Source: Harmothoe impar (Eukaryota > Annelida > Polychaeta > Phyllodocida > Polynoidae). From it: a stretch of DNA of 64,000 bases. The position numbers and the translations under genes are program-made. The stretch covers positions 14,289,418 through 14,353,417 of the forward strand of contig OX381707.1 of the NCBI GenBank assembly GCA_947462335.1. Reading direction: 5' to 3'. Under the pieces are notes generated by a model. That model ran no database searches, had not been told where the DNA came from, and saw only the letters and a program-made list of their open reading frames with translations. Below, in pieces: positions 29,061 through 42,675 of the stretch (the stretch's first letter is position 1; each line of letters begins with the position of its first letter).

Positions 29061-30106
29061 CTCCTCTGCGGCAGGGGTAAAACGGTATCATTAGTGCATG
29101 TTATATATGGAAAGGACTTGAGTCATTATGAGTCTCGGCCCCTAAAGTCGAGAGGGTGATTTTGGAGTTCAGTGACATGGGACATGGGCATTTACTAAAA
29201 TCGAGAAGGTGACATGGTCATTTCTAAAAATTGATATAGACATTTTAGGTTTTACTTTTAGTGGCATGTGCATTGTGAGATGGGCATTTATCAAAATCGA
29301 CAGGTGACATGGGGACCCATATCTAGGCATATATATAGGCCTACCTGTAATTGGCCACCAGGATAATTTCGTTTTTATTTTAATTATGATGGACACTAAC
29401 ATCGAGATTTAGTCTAGACCTATGCTTTTGCTTTATTTCCATTTGCCAAAATTAAATTCCTACAGCTCCTTTGAACTGCACACACTGCTCACACACTGCT
29501 AACTGTTTTGCACTTTTTATGATGGAAAACACATTTTCTCAGGTTTAATCCACTTCTTATTTTTATATATTGTATGACTGATACATTACTATATCGACAC
29601 CAAAATAGTGGATATTTGATAACCAATGACACCCCTAGAAATATGTGGGTGTTAAGTGTGGGGATGTTGTGTGGATGTATTTGGATGCATGGTGTTTACC
29701 ACAAGCGTGTAGCCTCCCAGCTAACAAAAACGTTTACATTACCAGGATATAACATTTGTAGAAGGTTTGCAAACGTTTGCAAAAAACGTACATAGACCTT
29801 TTTTTTAAATATTAAAATGTTGACACTAAATAAAAAATTTATAACATTATAGCCAACCGTTTGTCTGTAACTTTTAATGAGAAACACATTTTCTGGACTC
29901 CTACCCACAATCTATCTGTGATCACAATTATACAAAACCGTTTTGGTGTAACTTTTTCCAAATGTTTCCCTCCGAACCATATGGAAACGCTTGGAAAATG
30001 TTTGTTGTTAGCTGGGCTTACAGGATCCAACACATTATACAGCTGTCCCTATTGTTTATGGTAGCATCAAATCACGACTTTTAACCATTTTCCCATATTC
30101 TTTCAG
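29061..30106. other. piggyBac first intron and repeats
   Basis: This lies between the putative 5' exon and the first coding exon. It is AT-rich with variant AACGTTTG/AAACGTTT words at 29,725-30,005. No gene is visible. Confidence 0.4.
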
Positions 30107-30134
30107 ACCTTGGAAGATTGTAGAAGGCTTCAAT

Positions 30135-31123
30135 ATGTCACGGAAAAGATATAGGCTAGATGAAGCAGTAGCTATGGTGATGGCCGACTCAGATAGTGAA
30201 AGTGAAATTGATCGTGAGTCATCTGATTCTGATGAAGAGGATACAGAGCCAGATACAGAACAAAATGACAACATCTCTGCTATGCCCAGAGGAGTGAGAC
30301 AAGCACCAAGATGCAACCTCCCTGATCCTGTGGTACACCAAAGTAGAAGAGGTCACACACAAAGTGCAAAGGGCAGGAAACGCAAACTTCAGGTGAGAAC
30401 TCAACAGTGAAACCTTTCTTGTCTGACTTTTTCAGGGGAACAGTTTCACAGACATTTTACTATAGGCTACAGTGATTGTGCAGGGTTTTTGCATTGCACA
30501 TTTTTTATATGCATGTATGTCTCTATTATACAACTTTATCTTTCAGTCACCTGGTCCGGTACCTACAGAAGAGAAGCAGCAAAGTAAATTGGATGGTGAA
30601 ATATCTGATTCTGAAGAGGACATAAGTGAGCCAGCTACTGAAGAAGCTGTTCCATACAACAATCAGGACAATATCTCTGCTAGGCCCAAGAGAGTGAGAC
30701 AAGCACCAAGACGATACTTACCTGACAAGATGCCTGACCCACCCCAAAGTAGCAGAGAATCTCGCACACAAACTTCAAAGGGCAGGAAACAACAACTTCA
30801 GGTGAGCACAATGTTTGAATACATTAAAATATCTATGACTGTAGATCTACTATGAATCCTCTTAGAACTTTAGCATTACAAGAAAATACCGAGACAATAT
30901 TCTAACACTTGTTGTAGGCTCAATAATCATGTTATTGTCCAAGATGGTTGTATTGCACTTTTATTATATGTGAGTGTATTTAGTGTGCACTTTTATTATT
31001 CAGTCACCTGGCACGATACCTGCAGAAAAGCAGCAACATGGTGTTTCATCACATCTTGAAAGTGACCACGCTGATCCACATCTACCTCCTAGAATAACAC
31101 CACCTGATACTATGCATGAGCCA
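30135..31123 (+). CDS. piggyBac N-terminal exons 1-3 (duplicated exons)
   Basis: Exons 30135-30392, 30547-30801 and 31004-31123 are all phase 0 (86, 85 and 40 codons). Exons 1 and 2 share VRQAPR(C/R)(N/Y)LPD and end in KGRK(R/Q)(K/Q)LQ right at the donor. Exons 2 and 3 both begin SPG(P/T)(V/I)P(T/A)E. The acidic DSDSESE / DSEEDISE tracts are also repeated. This is the mark of tandem exon duplication in the disordered N-terminus of the transposase. Confidence 0.7.
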
Positions 31124-31347
31124 GTAAGTTTGTGTAATGGAATAGGGGAATTGGGAGTGAATGGAGGCTTCTATCATAGTAATACTTTCTTGTATACTAT
31201 AATTTAATAAGTATATCACATCATTTGTTTTAAGAATCTAGTAAAGAATAGTTTAGTACATTCATTGCAAAACACAAACATGAAGCAAATAGAACGTCCA
31301 AGACTTTAAACATCTAGATTCTGTAAAATTAACCTTTGAACTTTCAG

Positions 31348-32342
31348 ATTGTCGACTCAGTGGCTGAGGGGGATGAGGCTGGAGATGCCTCTCTACCAGA
31401 CCATGATATTCCCCATGATGACAGAGATCCGGAGACTGTGGCTGCAGCACCTCAACCTACACTCCCTAAACCCTGGGAATGGTATGACGATAATGACCCA
31501 GAAGATCCATCTGAATGGCTACCAGATTATCAAGAAATTCCAGGCTGCAATGTCAACACGGATGGCTGGAAGCCAATTGACTATGTCAAACTTTTCATAC
31601 CAGATAGTGCCTTTGACCTGATCGTCACTGAAACGAACAGGTATGCGGAACAGTTTATCCAAAGCCACCAGCCTCTCCCGAAGTGTTCCCAATTCCAGGG
31701 ATGGAAGCCTACAACGCGCCCAGAAATACAGGCGTTCATGGCCCTTCAAATCGCGATGGGGATGAACGCGCGTCCATCAGAAAAGGACTACTGGGACGGG
31801 TTCTGGTTGATATCGACAGACTTTGGCAAGATTATGTCACGAACCAGATACATGGTACTAAAGTCAGTTCTTCACTTCAATGACAACAACCTGAGAGTTC
31901 CCAAGGGGCAAGAAGGGTATAACCCACTCTTTAAGATCCAGCCTCTTATAGATATATGCACGCAGTTATACAAAGAGGTGTACACCCCAAGCCGGAATCT
32001 GTCGGTGGATGAATCCATGGTGCCATTTAAGGGGCGTATAGAATTTAGACAGTATGTCCCCTCCAAGCCCGATAAGTATGGTGTAAAAGAATATTGCCTT
32101 TGCGACAAAAATGGCTACTGTTTAAAGTGCATCGTCTACACAGGAAAGGCATCCTTCATTAGAGAAATGGGGGTGCCCCTCTCGACCCAAATTGTAACAG
32201 ACCTGTTGGAGGGCTTCTACGGTAAAGGCCACAAGGTATATATGGACAGTTTCTTTAGTTCACCAGATCTGTTCAACCAATTGGCTAGTCAGGAAACTGG
32301 GGCAACTGGCACAGTGAATGCACATCGCAAGGGAATGCCAAC
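31348..32342 (+). CDS. piggyBac main exon, 5' part, truncated by insertion
   Basis: It encodes the first half of the DDE domain. W-E-W-Y and RYMVLKSVLHFNDNN are typical piggyBac core motifs, followed by LSVDESMVPFKGR (first Asp) and KVYMDSFFSS (second Asp). The frame ends shortly after HRKGMP, where the insertion brings TGA at 32,350-32,352. Confidence 0.85.
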
Positions 32343-32459
32343 CACTGCATGAAAATTCCTATTTAAGTATATTTAAGTGTACCAAAAAATCGGGAAATGT
32401 CCTGGAAATGTCGTTTGCAGCTTGCCATGAAATATAAGATATCTTAAATGTACCGGAAA

Positions 32460-32680
32460 TGTCATTTGACATTTCCGGTAAATTTAAGGTAGACTTCAAT
32501 ATACCCGAAATGTCAAATGACATTTCCGGTAAATTTAGGGTAAACTTAAATCTCTTGGAAATGTCAAATGACATTTCCGGTAAATTTAAGGTAAACTTAA
32601 ATTTTCCCGAAATGCCAAATGACATTTCCGGTAAATTTAAGGTAGACTTAAATCTTCCTGAAAGATTAAATGACATTTCC
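32460..32680 (+). repeat. 51-bp subterminal repeat array
   Basis: GACATTTCC(GGTAAATTTA) recurs at 32468, 32519, 32570, 32621 and 32672, an exact 51-bp period. It lies just inside the left end of the inserted element and probably serves as the subterminal repeats of that element. The array is nearly free of stops on both strands, which produces short spurious frames. Confidence 0.88.
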
Positions 32681-33270
32681 AGTTAGGGGACCCTCATCCC
32701 GTCATTATACATCATTTTGTAGACATATAGAACGTTAAAACCTGTGATAGTCATTAGGGGAGTTAGGGGACCCTTATCCCGTCATTATACATTATTTTGA
32801 AGACATCTAGAGGAGTAAAACCCGTTATACTCATTTGGGGAGTTAGGGGACCCCTATCCCAGTATTATACATCATTTTGTAGACATCTAGACGGGTAAGA
32901 CCCGTGATACTCATTAGGGGAGTTAGGGGACCCCTATCCCATTATTATACATCATTTTGTAGACATCTAGACGGGTAAGACCCGTGATACTCATTAGGGG
33001 AGTTAGGGGACCCCTATCCCATTGTTATACATCATTTTGTAGACATCTAGACGGGTAAAACCCGTGATACTCATTAGGGGAGTTAGGGGACCCTTATCCC
33101 ATCATTATACATCATTTTGAAGACATCTAAAAGGGTAAAACCCGTGATACTCATTAGGGGAGTTAGGGGACCCTTATCCCGTCATTATACATATTTTGAA
33201 GACATTTAAAAGGGTAAAACCCGTGATACTCATTAGGGGGGATAGGGGACCATTATCCCATTATTATACA
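32681..33270 (+). repeat. 80-bp satellite, block 1
   Basis: AGTTAGGGGACC recurs at 32681, 32761, 32841, 32921, 33001, 33081 and 33161, an exact 80-bp period, with a final diverged unit. Units share TTATACATCATTTTGTAGACAT, then GGGTAA(A/G)ACCCGTGATACTC. Confidence 0.92.
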
Positions 33271-33958
33271 TCATTTACAACAGATTCCTGTTTTAAAAAC
33301 CGATTTGTTCCTCAATCAACTCATTATAGTAATTATACTACAGCAGAGCATGTCTCAGCTTACAGTTATATAATGCAAAGTATTGCCCCAAGCACCCCTA
33401 CAAGACCGCCACACTGCTACAGGTAAACAATGGGAGGTGTTATAACGGTTTCTATATATAGACATATGGCTCCATGCTTACAACAAGCTGTGGCCACATA
33501 CAGGTAGTGTACATGTGACCTACATACATTATACACAGCCAATAGGAACACAGTAGCTGGAGTGAGTGGGCAGTTTGAACCAGTAGGCAGTTGGACATGG
33601 ACAAGGAAACATGGTCATGGTTACATGATATACATGTAATACATGTAGTATTATCCTGTTGTAGGTAGGTATATGAACACACTGTGTTCATCATGTTCGT
33701 TCATAGTTTGTGCATACTAAGATTAATGCAATAAGCTATACTTTTAATACAATAATATAATAAGATACAATAGAATTAGTATAATCTAACTGTACATGCA
33801 TGTACCACTATAGTCTATACCTGGAGGAAGATCATCTATACTGATGAACGCTCAAACACCCTTATACATTATGAGTTTGAATTCTATTTGTATAAACATA
33901 TACAATCTAACTAATCCCCCAATAAAACATGTAATTAATTTAAATTCCTTTTATTTGC
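33271..33958. other. Unique stretch between two blocks of the 80-bp satellite
   Basis: About 690 bp splits the satellite. Its left border reads ACAACAGATTCCTG and its right border TTTGCAGATTCCATGG, so GCAGATTCC-like sequence lies at both edges and could be an insertion duplication. No ORF is supported. Confidence 0.4.
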
Positions 33959-34280
33959 AGATTCCATGGACCTCTCTTCCCGTTGTTTTACACTTTTTGA
34001 AGGTTTCTAGTGGGTACAACTCGTGATACTAACCAGAGGAGTAAGGGCACCCTCTTCCCATTATTATACATTATTTTAAAGGCATCTAGTGGGGTACAAC
34101 TCGTGATACTAACCTGCGGAGTTAGGGCACCCTCTTCCCGTTATTATACACTATTTTAAAGGCATCTAGTGGGGTACAACTCGTGATACTAACCAGAGGA
34201 GTAAGGGCACCCTCTTCCCGTCATTATACATTATTTTAAAGGCATCTAGTGGGCGTAACCAATGATACTGATTATCTGAG
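33959..34280 (+). repeat. 80-bp satellite, block 2 (diverged)
   Basis: GGAGT(T/A)AGGGCACC recurs at about 34,038, 34,118 and 34,198, again every 80 bp. ATACATTATTTTAAAGGCATCTAG and ACTCGTGATACTAACC match block 1 in order, so the two blocks are branches of one family. Confidence 0.85.
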
Positions 34281-34377
34281 TGTAAGATATAAATGATATA
34301 TATTTTTCTATTTCCCACAGGAAAAGGTTAAAGTAGGAGTCATGCGTCCTAGGAGCCAGCCCTGCTTTCCAGAGACC

Positions 34378-34620
34378 GGCCATCTCTCCCTGGGGGCTAC
34401 CCCGGCCTCCCTGGGGGCTCCCCCGGCCTCCCTGGGGGCTCCCCCGGCCTCCCTGGGGGCTCCCCCGGCCTCCCTGGGGGCTCCCCCGGCCTCCCTGGGG
34501 GCTACCCCGGCCTCCCTGGGGGCTACCCCGGCCTCCCTGGGGGCTACCCCGGCCTCCCTGGGGGCTACCCCGGCCTCCCTGGGGGCTACCCCGGCCTCCC
34601 TGGGGGATACCCCAGCCTCT
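34378..34620 (+). repeat. 21-bp GC-rich minisatellite
   Basis: About eleven near-perfect units of GGGGGCTACCCCGGCCTCCCT, with TACC or TCCC variants in separate blocks. A 21-bp unit keeps one reading frame, so both strands look like repetitive coding sequence (ASLGATP / REAGVAP). There is no start context or splice support for a real gene. Confidence 0.9.
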
Positions 34621-34734
34621 CTCGGCGCAGTTGAGGCTGCCAAGGGGTGGCCCCGGCCTCCAGGAGAATTAAATGATGAAATTTATGAATAAATTCCTGT
34701 CATTGACCCCCCCCCCCTTCACAATAAAAATATT

Positions 34735-35110
34735 GCCTATATATACATTCAAAGAATAAAAGATTTAAGCTGAATTCAATAATGTATGCATAGGTAAAAG
34801 TAAGGCAGTTACTTCAATGTGTATTAAATATGAGTAAATGTCATTAAATGTGCTTAAATGTCGTTTTGGGCAAGTCAGTATTGGACCTTGATATTATATT
34901 TAATGACCTTTAATAACCACCTTGCCATGCCATTTAATCAACCAAAAATTACTTAAATTCTACTTAAATGTCGCCTTAAAGTGTTCCTTTAAGTACACCA
35001 AAAGTTACTTAAATGTCGCAGATCGAGATTTAAGTTTAACCTTAAATGCACTTAAATGTGACATTTAAGTAATAAAAATGACCTTTAAGGTATACTTAAA
35101 TGGACATTCC
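34735..35110. repeat. TTAAATG/CATTTAA-rich right subterminal region
   Basis: Many direct and inverted copies of ACTTAAATG and CATTTAAGT crowd the last 350 bp of the inserted element, resembling transposase-binding subterminal repeats. Confidence 0.6.
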
Positions 35111-35122
35111 TACGCAGTGAAC

Positions 35123-36213
<1,091 letters not shown>

Positions 36214-36354
36214 ATGATGAAACTGAAAAGACAGTGTGGAAGTAGAACAATTTCATATAATTAAATGTGTCTGTTACATCGATCCCGGACAGCCATGTAC
36301 CGTTGAGCTCCAACAAATTTTATACGCATGACCTTTTGAATGTTAATAACGATA

Positions 36355-37480
36355 TCATGCATGGAATGTAGTAGGCCTACAAGCTCTTACAGGTGTTTAA
36401 CAGGCGTAGCACAACCTGTACTGGTTGTCAGAGCCTTCCCCAGTCAATGAATGATGTGAGGGTTCCTATATTGTTTTATCCTGATGAAAATATACGCATT
36501 CAAAGTGGAAAAAACTGTGTTTTTATGAATTTGACCTTGAAATGACCTTGAGATGACCTTGAGATGACCTTCTGGATGCACCACCATAAGGCACCAAGGG
36601 TAATACACCAAGGCATCAAATTTCATTATTCTGTGTCAAGTGCATGTGCATGTAATACTTTGTATATCTTAACATTGATATTCACTTTTTTCCTGTAATA
36701 TATAGAATTTTCATTGGAAAATATTTCTCAAACTCCATAGTATAATGCATGGAATGTAATGGGCCCACAAGCTTTTAGGAGTGTTTAACAGCCTTAGCAT
36801 ACCCTCTACTGGTTGTCAGAGTTTTCCCCAGTCAATAAATCAGAGAAGGGGTCATATATTGTTTTATTCTGATGAGAATACACGCATCCAAAGTGGGAAA
36901 ACTGTGTTTTTTTATGGATTTGACCTTGAAATGACCTTGAGATGACCTTGAGATGACCTTGAGATGACCTTCTGGATGCACCACCATAAGGCACCAAGGG
37001 TTATACACCAAGGCATCAAATTTCATTATTCTGTGTCAAGTGCATGTGCATGTAATACTTTGTATATCTTAACATTGATATTCACTTTTTTCCTATAATA
37101 TATAGAATTTTCATTGGAAAATATTTCTCAAACTCCATAGTATAATGCATGGAATGTAATGTGCCCACAAGCTTTTAGGGGTGTTTAACAGCCTTAGAAC
37201 ACCCTCTACCGGTTGTCAGAGCCTTCCCCAGTCAATAAATGTGAGAAGGGGTCATATATTTTCCCATTCTTATGAAAATATACACATTCAAAGTGGAAAA
37301 ACTGTGTTTTTCATGGATTTGACCTTGAAATGACCTTGAAATGACCTTGAGATGACCTTGATTTGACCTTGGGGATTCATCACCATGAAGCACCAAGGGT
37401 TATACACCTTTGTATCAAATTTCATCAATCTGTGCCAAGTGTATGTGCATGTAATACTTTGTCCACTTTAACATAAAAAA
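36355..37480 (+). repeat. Three tandem copies of a roughly 390-400-bp repeat near the piggyBac right end
   Basis: ATGCATGGAATGTA recurs at 36357, 36745 and 37145 (388 and 400 bp). Each unit contains a run of GACCTTGAAATGACCTTGAG words and a CACCACCAT(A/G)AG...CACCAAGGGT block. They lie between the transposase stop and the right inverted end. Confidence 0.85.
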
Positions 37481-37555
37481 TTTCAGCTTTTTTGTTAAAA
37501 AAATGTGGTTTTCAGGGGTATGTTTTTATGTGGGGTCTGGTAGAGGAAGAGTTAA

Positions 37556-38421
37556 GGAACTGTAAAATCCAATCAAACTGTAGTTACCCAAAACCAATGA
37601 GAGGACCAAGGACCCATAAGAACTATCTCTTACCCCATACTCATAAGACACCCAGCTTTATGTCCAAGCTGTTCATACTACTGTGTGATAACTATTCCCA
37701 CTCTCCATTATTTCAAAGGGAGGATCCAATTCTTCCTGTAAGCCCACCTTACGTTGCTGCATGGACCTATAGTCTTTACTGTTTTTACTTACACTGCCTC
37801 AGATACCCTACCTAATATGTCTCTCCTGGCCTGGTTGAATGATGACTCATCTGCCTGTAATGATGGATTGTTTAACACAGATTGTGCGACAGCTCTATGT
37901 AACAACTCTGACCCACAGTTTGATAGGATGGAACCAGGGGCATGCATAACCTCGATGCACTATTTTGTTTCTTACGTTTACCATTTACAATTTCATATGA
38001 CACACACATAAGCTGGCAACTTAGGTATTGAACAGATATATATGATAGATCACTTTGTATCAAGTTACATAGATGATCCTACATCAGGTTACAAAAAAAG
38101 AAGATGACTATACCTTTAACTAAAAAGAACACTCAATAAAAAACGAAGCATGGTTTGGGCTCGCTCACACAGCCATCCTGAAGACTTGGTTCCATAAAGA
38201 TAGTAGTTTATTCATTGTTAGTCATGTTTTTTTTGTCATCCCCTAGAATATCTAAAGCTGAATTCCTATACATATGGATATGACTCCTAAGGATCACCTT
38301 CATTACGGTAGGTTTGGTACTTCATGGTCAGATTTAAGAGTAGAGTTGGAATTGAAAGTAGAGCCCACGAGGTAGTATGTTGTAAATGTTTCACTTTGTA
38401 TGATATGTTGGTCACGTTGTA
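37556..38421. other. Non-coding host DNA
   Basis: No gene, RNA or clear repeat is supported. The short frames present lack conserved motifs. Confidence 0.5.
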
Positions 38422-38646
38422 AGGGAGTGGTCAAGACAGGGGGGGTCGGTGGAATTTCGCTATATCGAGTCGAATATTTTTTGGTGGGGGCGTCGAAAAT
38501 CTTTTTGGTCCCCCCCATCAGGCAAGTATAAATTGAACACCGCTGACCCCTTTCAGCTATAGTAATGCACTGTTTTTTTTCACTAAAAAGGGGTCCCCCC
38601 CGAATCCACCACCCCCCCCCCCGTTGTCAAATAATGACCACTCCCT
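38422..38646. mobile_element. MITE with AGGGAGTGGTCA inverted ends, copy 1
   Basis: It begins AGGGAGTGGTCA and ends TGACCACTCCCT; 225 bp with G-run and C-run internal arms (TGGTGGGGGCG / CCACCACCCCCC). No ORF. A second copy of the same family is at 48,088-48,369. Confidence 0.75.
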
Positions 38647-39590
38647 AAGTCCCTCCTCTGGACATCAGCACAGGTCAATGCCCTATCTTAGAGCTCCATT
38701 GGGAATTACACCCACTGCTCCATTTTCTACCCATATGCACATATATCACTAGAGCAGATGTCAGATGATTTAAAGAGATTGAAAACACGAAGTGCACTAT
38801 CTGCAATATGCACTTGTAGTTTATAACAGGTCACAGCACCCTTCCCCAAGAAAGATTCCCTGAAACATGATGATAGGGAACGGGAGACTGATGATGGGGA
38901 GATGGTTCGATGACCAGAGCATGAGTGGGCAGTGGATATAGGCCTTGGATGTAGGTAAATAGGGTGTAGGTCAGTAGAGTTACCAGGTTACCCATATGAG
39001 GCCTGGATAGCAAAGAGGAGCAGAGGGATGATAAGTAGATTATAAACTGATACCAGGTTACAACCTACGACTCATAGTGGCATCTTCATTAGACTCAAAT
39101 TAAGAGTGGTGTTAAATCACCCAATACCTGACAATAGATGTTACAGGAGATTAAGATTTTCACCATAGTCAAAGAGAGTACATAAACCGAGCGATCGATG
39201 CCGTAGATTCTTATGCTAAATTACTAATACTGATTTAGTGATAAAGCGATCAGATTGTTGAACTGTCATTAAACATTGTCATTTAACAGTAGACACAAGT
39301 TTTTAAGGCATCAAAGTTTCATCAAAAATGTTTCAGATTTCAAATCAGTCTTCTTGATATGTTATTCTAATAAGTACATGACATGACTAATAATACGATA
39401 AAGGTAAACAACATCAAATGAAATTATATACAATTTTAACAAACATTAGAAAATGAATACAAATGAACAATAAATGAAGAATAATACTGTGAAAATTGTC
39501 TGATCGGGTATGTTACCGGTCAGTTTTGTGAGCAGAGAAGAAAACGGAAGAAAAAGCGCACCTAACTCATGGATCACATGTTGATCTCAT

Positions 39591-39686
39591 TAAACCCGCA
39601 GTTCTTACTGCACGTGCAGTAACAGTCAGAGCGCAGTCGAGACAGGTACTCAGCTCTATATATAGGGGTGCTGGGCCTTTAAGGAC
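39591..39686 (+). repeat. Left arm of a distant inverted repeat
   Basis: It contains CTTACTGCACGTGCAGTAAC, GACAGGTACTCAGC and CTATATATAGGGG. The reverse complement with a few changes lies at 44,721-44,817, about 5 kb away. Confidence 0.7.
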
Positions 39687-39699
39687 ACATTCCTAATCA

Positions 39700-42563
39700 A
39701 TATTGAACTGCATATACTTAGCCAGTTTCAGAGCTATGAGTCTAGATGGGTAATGTTGTTGTCACTCACAGTGGCGTCTCCAGAATCAACATTCACCATA
39801 GTTAAGGCATTTCAGAACCACACCTCATGCCAACTCACTAGTACTATCATGTAGGGTAGGGCCTAAGATAATTGAGAAAGCTGTTCACTAGTTCAACAAA
39901 ATACATGGTTCTGGCCACATTGTTATTGAATCTTTTAAAGGTTTAGACCAAAAATAAATATTGACAAAACAACCCCCTGAATAATACATCCATGTCCTGA
40001 AGCTATAACAATAGGGATGGGCAGCCAGGGGTAGTGGGGCTATAAAATGGATGACCCTCACTGCAGACCAATCTAATAAGTACCAGTGGCGGCCCTACTC
40101 CAGAGTTGGAGCCAGTCTCATGGTAAGATGATAATGTCTACTTTCCCCTTCCACCTCCGTCTGGGGGTAAGCAGGGAGGTGTTACTACACTATTTAAAGG
40201 TATTAAAGGATACTGGTACTATCCCCAATTCAGCTTTGACACTAATGCTTTGGTACTGCGATCTGCCAAGGTTAAAATCTAATCAATGCTACAATGTCAT
40301 TCTTAGATTTAAACGTACCTATTCTTACTGCAATATACACAGAGTTTTTATATTACCAGAGGGGAACACCATGAACCACTTATGTATACACTTTAATTTT
40401 TCTGTTTTCATGAACATCAACTTAACCTTAATTTCATTGTGATCTAATAAGGGTTCTGATATAGCAAATATGGTAATTTCTTACTTTTAGATGACACCTT
40501 AGGGTGGTCAATTTAATAATGATGTGTACATAATATAATTTTTCTATTTTTCAGGTGAGTAAACGTGGTGGTGCCAAACCTGGTTGCTGGTAGGGATATT
40601 CCTTCAAAATAGCTCATAAAGTGAGGTTTGCTATAGTTGTGGTACTTTCTGGTGACTACCGCAGAACAAACCTAAAAGACTGTGGAAGAATAGACTTCAC
40701 AATGGGACATGACATAGTCCACATAATTAGTGGATCTAGGGCCTTATGAGTGGTTAGGAGACAACGACAATGTCTCAGATACTATCTGTATAGAGTATTA
40801 TGATAAATGTGGCGTGTAATGTTCTATTATGGTAGGGATAATAGAAAATACAAACACTGTAATAACTGATAAGACTGTGCTATGCTAAATTACACCATTA
40901 GAAGTAAGTACTGTTCCTGTACAGCAAATACTGGGGGCAACTTTGGTACCATTAGATTGTGCTGTAGACCTACATCAATTCAGCTTATGTATATTTACGG
41001 GACATGTACTGTACAGTAACAGCAAAATCTACTGTTACTGTACAGCATAATTAATCATAAAATCAAATCTGAAGGTCTAGGGTTCGCTTCTCAAGGCTGG
41101 GGACATTTTCATGCACCATGAATTACCTTTTAATCATCATAAATTACCTAGAATAAGGTAATAGACTACCAAATAAAATCAAGATAAAACGGTTCATTAA
41201 TAGACTTGAATATCACTTTTAGAAAAAAAAGTCAAAACATAAAGGACCTATAGTTTAATGACTAGCCTGGCTGGGGATTGAACCAGGGACCTATCTATCA
41301 CTGTCCCACGCTGTATCTGAGTGAGCTAGCGAGGCAGCTGGAGTGAGGCCTGCAGCATGGCTCTCATATTTGGCACCTTTAGGCATATGCAGACATTATT
41401 ATATAACATATTTCTAAATTGTTTACCATACAATGAAAACTATAGACAAGACCCAAAGAAAATTATGCTAATTGCCTATAACCATTTAGTATGTAACACA
41501 TTGAGAGGTGGCTTGGCCAAAGATCGATCCCAGGATCCTCCGTATACATAGCACAATGCTGTAGGTCTACAACTCACTACTGTAAGCTGCATCTACAGCA
41601 ACAGAAATGTACTTATACAGCAAAATTGATTGTATCATCTTTGACAGCAAAAGTACTGTATAGTTACAGCACACTTTGTTGTTCTGGAACAACAACTTTA
41701 CACAGTGTAGTAACACCTGGTGCTGAGATAAATCTAGTATGTTGCAGTGCCTAATGATAGGAAATATGGATATATATATATATGACACAGCCTTAGTCCA
41801 TACTTCCTCAATAAATAAAAGACAGAGGGGTTTAAAAAGCAGTACTTTTGAATCAATAAAGTTGTACAATCATTATCTAAAGACATATATGCTGTTATCC
41901 CTTTTTTAAGCTGTAGCAGACCATGTGGGAGCAACATGCAAAGATTGTATTTAAAAGGATGAACCAAACTATAAGTGGTGAATCTCTGTCTGGAAGGGGA
42001 GCTTAGAAGTCATATAAAACATATAAACTGTGGAGGTAGACAAAACAACAGTGCAACATATAACAGTAATTATGAATGACTTCATGCACAAAGAATAATT
42101 ATTTTTGACATTACACTCCATGCAGCCTAATGGCTGTCTTCTTTTATGATTAAACACAATGCCTCTTGCCGTAGGCACGTCTATTTCCTGCTACTTAATG
42201 CTCATTCCTTGTTTTATGATATTATTCCAAGTACTATTATTTCAGTTGTATTTTCTTTGTAGCAATAAAATAACATGTCTCTGGGGGGTTATTCAACTGG
42301 CGACAAAGCAAAGGACAGACGTGCATCCGGTGCTTAGCCATTAACATCTACTATATCAATGTCTGTTTATACAGAAATTTGTCATTCAGATACACCCTTA
42401 AGCAGGATACAATTTGGTTAGTTGGCAGAGGATATTGAGTGGGCCTAGATCAAGTAGGACCATCACTATGGTAAGACCTCCCTCCTAAGAAGCATAGGTC
42501 TTTTACAATGGTCCCTGGTCATTCCAATAAATAAAGCATCATATTTACGACAAAGGGCAGCCC
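39700..42563. other. Non-coding host DNA with tRNA-like remnants
   Basis: No gene is supported. A B-box-like GGGTTCGCTTCTC lies near 41,090 and another tRNA-like GATCGATCCCAGGATCC near 41,521. A (TA)n tract lies at 41,769-41,782. Confidence 0.45.
41261..41336 (-). repeat. tRNA-derived repeat
   Basis: On the minus strand TAGCTCACTCAGATACAGCG resembles an A box and D arm, and GGTTCAATCCC is a good B box, at tRNA spacing. Acceptor-stem pairing is not convincing, so a SINE-type origin is likelier than a functional tRNA. Confidence 0.5.
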
Positions 42564-42675
42564 ATCCCAGTGGGCACAGAACATTGAATCAACATTGATA
42601 ACTGGTTGTCAATGTTGATTCAATATTGATTCAACATTGATTCAACGTTGTGCTGAATTTTGTGCCCACTGGGAT
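42564..42675. mobile_element. MITE, CCAGTGGGCACA family, copy 2
   Basis: It starts ATCCCAGTGGGCACA and ends TGTGCCCACTGGGAT, 15-bp perfect inverted ends. The interior consists of repeated TCAACATTGAT / ATCAATGTTGA words. Same family as 15,390-15,492. Confidence 0.8.

Larger units (their letters stand above)
32343..35119. mobile_element. Non-autonomous DNA transposon with CACTG ends inserted in the piggyBac exon
   Basis: The ends are imperfect inverted repeats of about 30 bp: left CACTGCATGAAAATTCCTAT..., right ...TACGCAGTG, whose complement is CACTGCGTAGGAATGTCCAT. AAC is duplicated at 32340-32342 and 35120-35122. Removing the element and one AAC restores the piggyBac frame, which confirms the borders. 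CACTG ends with a 3-bp duplication suggest the CMC (CACTA-Mirage-Chapaev) group. There is no transposase inside. It carries a 51-bp array, an 80-bp satellite, a 21-bp minisatellite and TTAAATG-rich subterminal DNA on the right. Confidence 0.8.

Noticed and set aside
34308..34692. Repetitive REAGVAP / ASLGATP proteins on both strands
   Set aside because: A 21-bp unit preserves any frame. There is no promoter, splice or conserved start.
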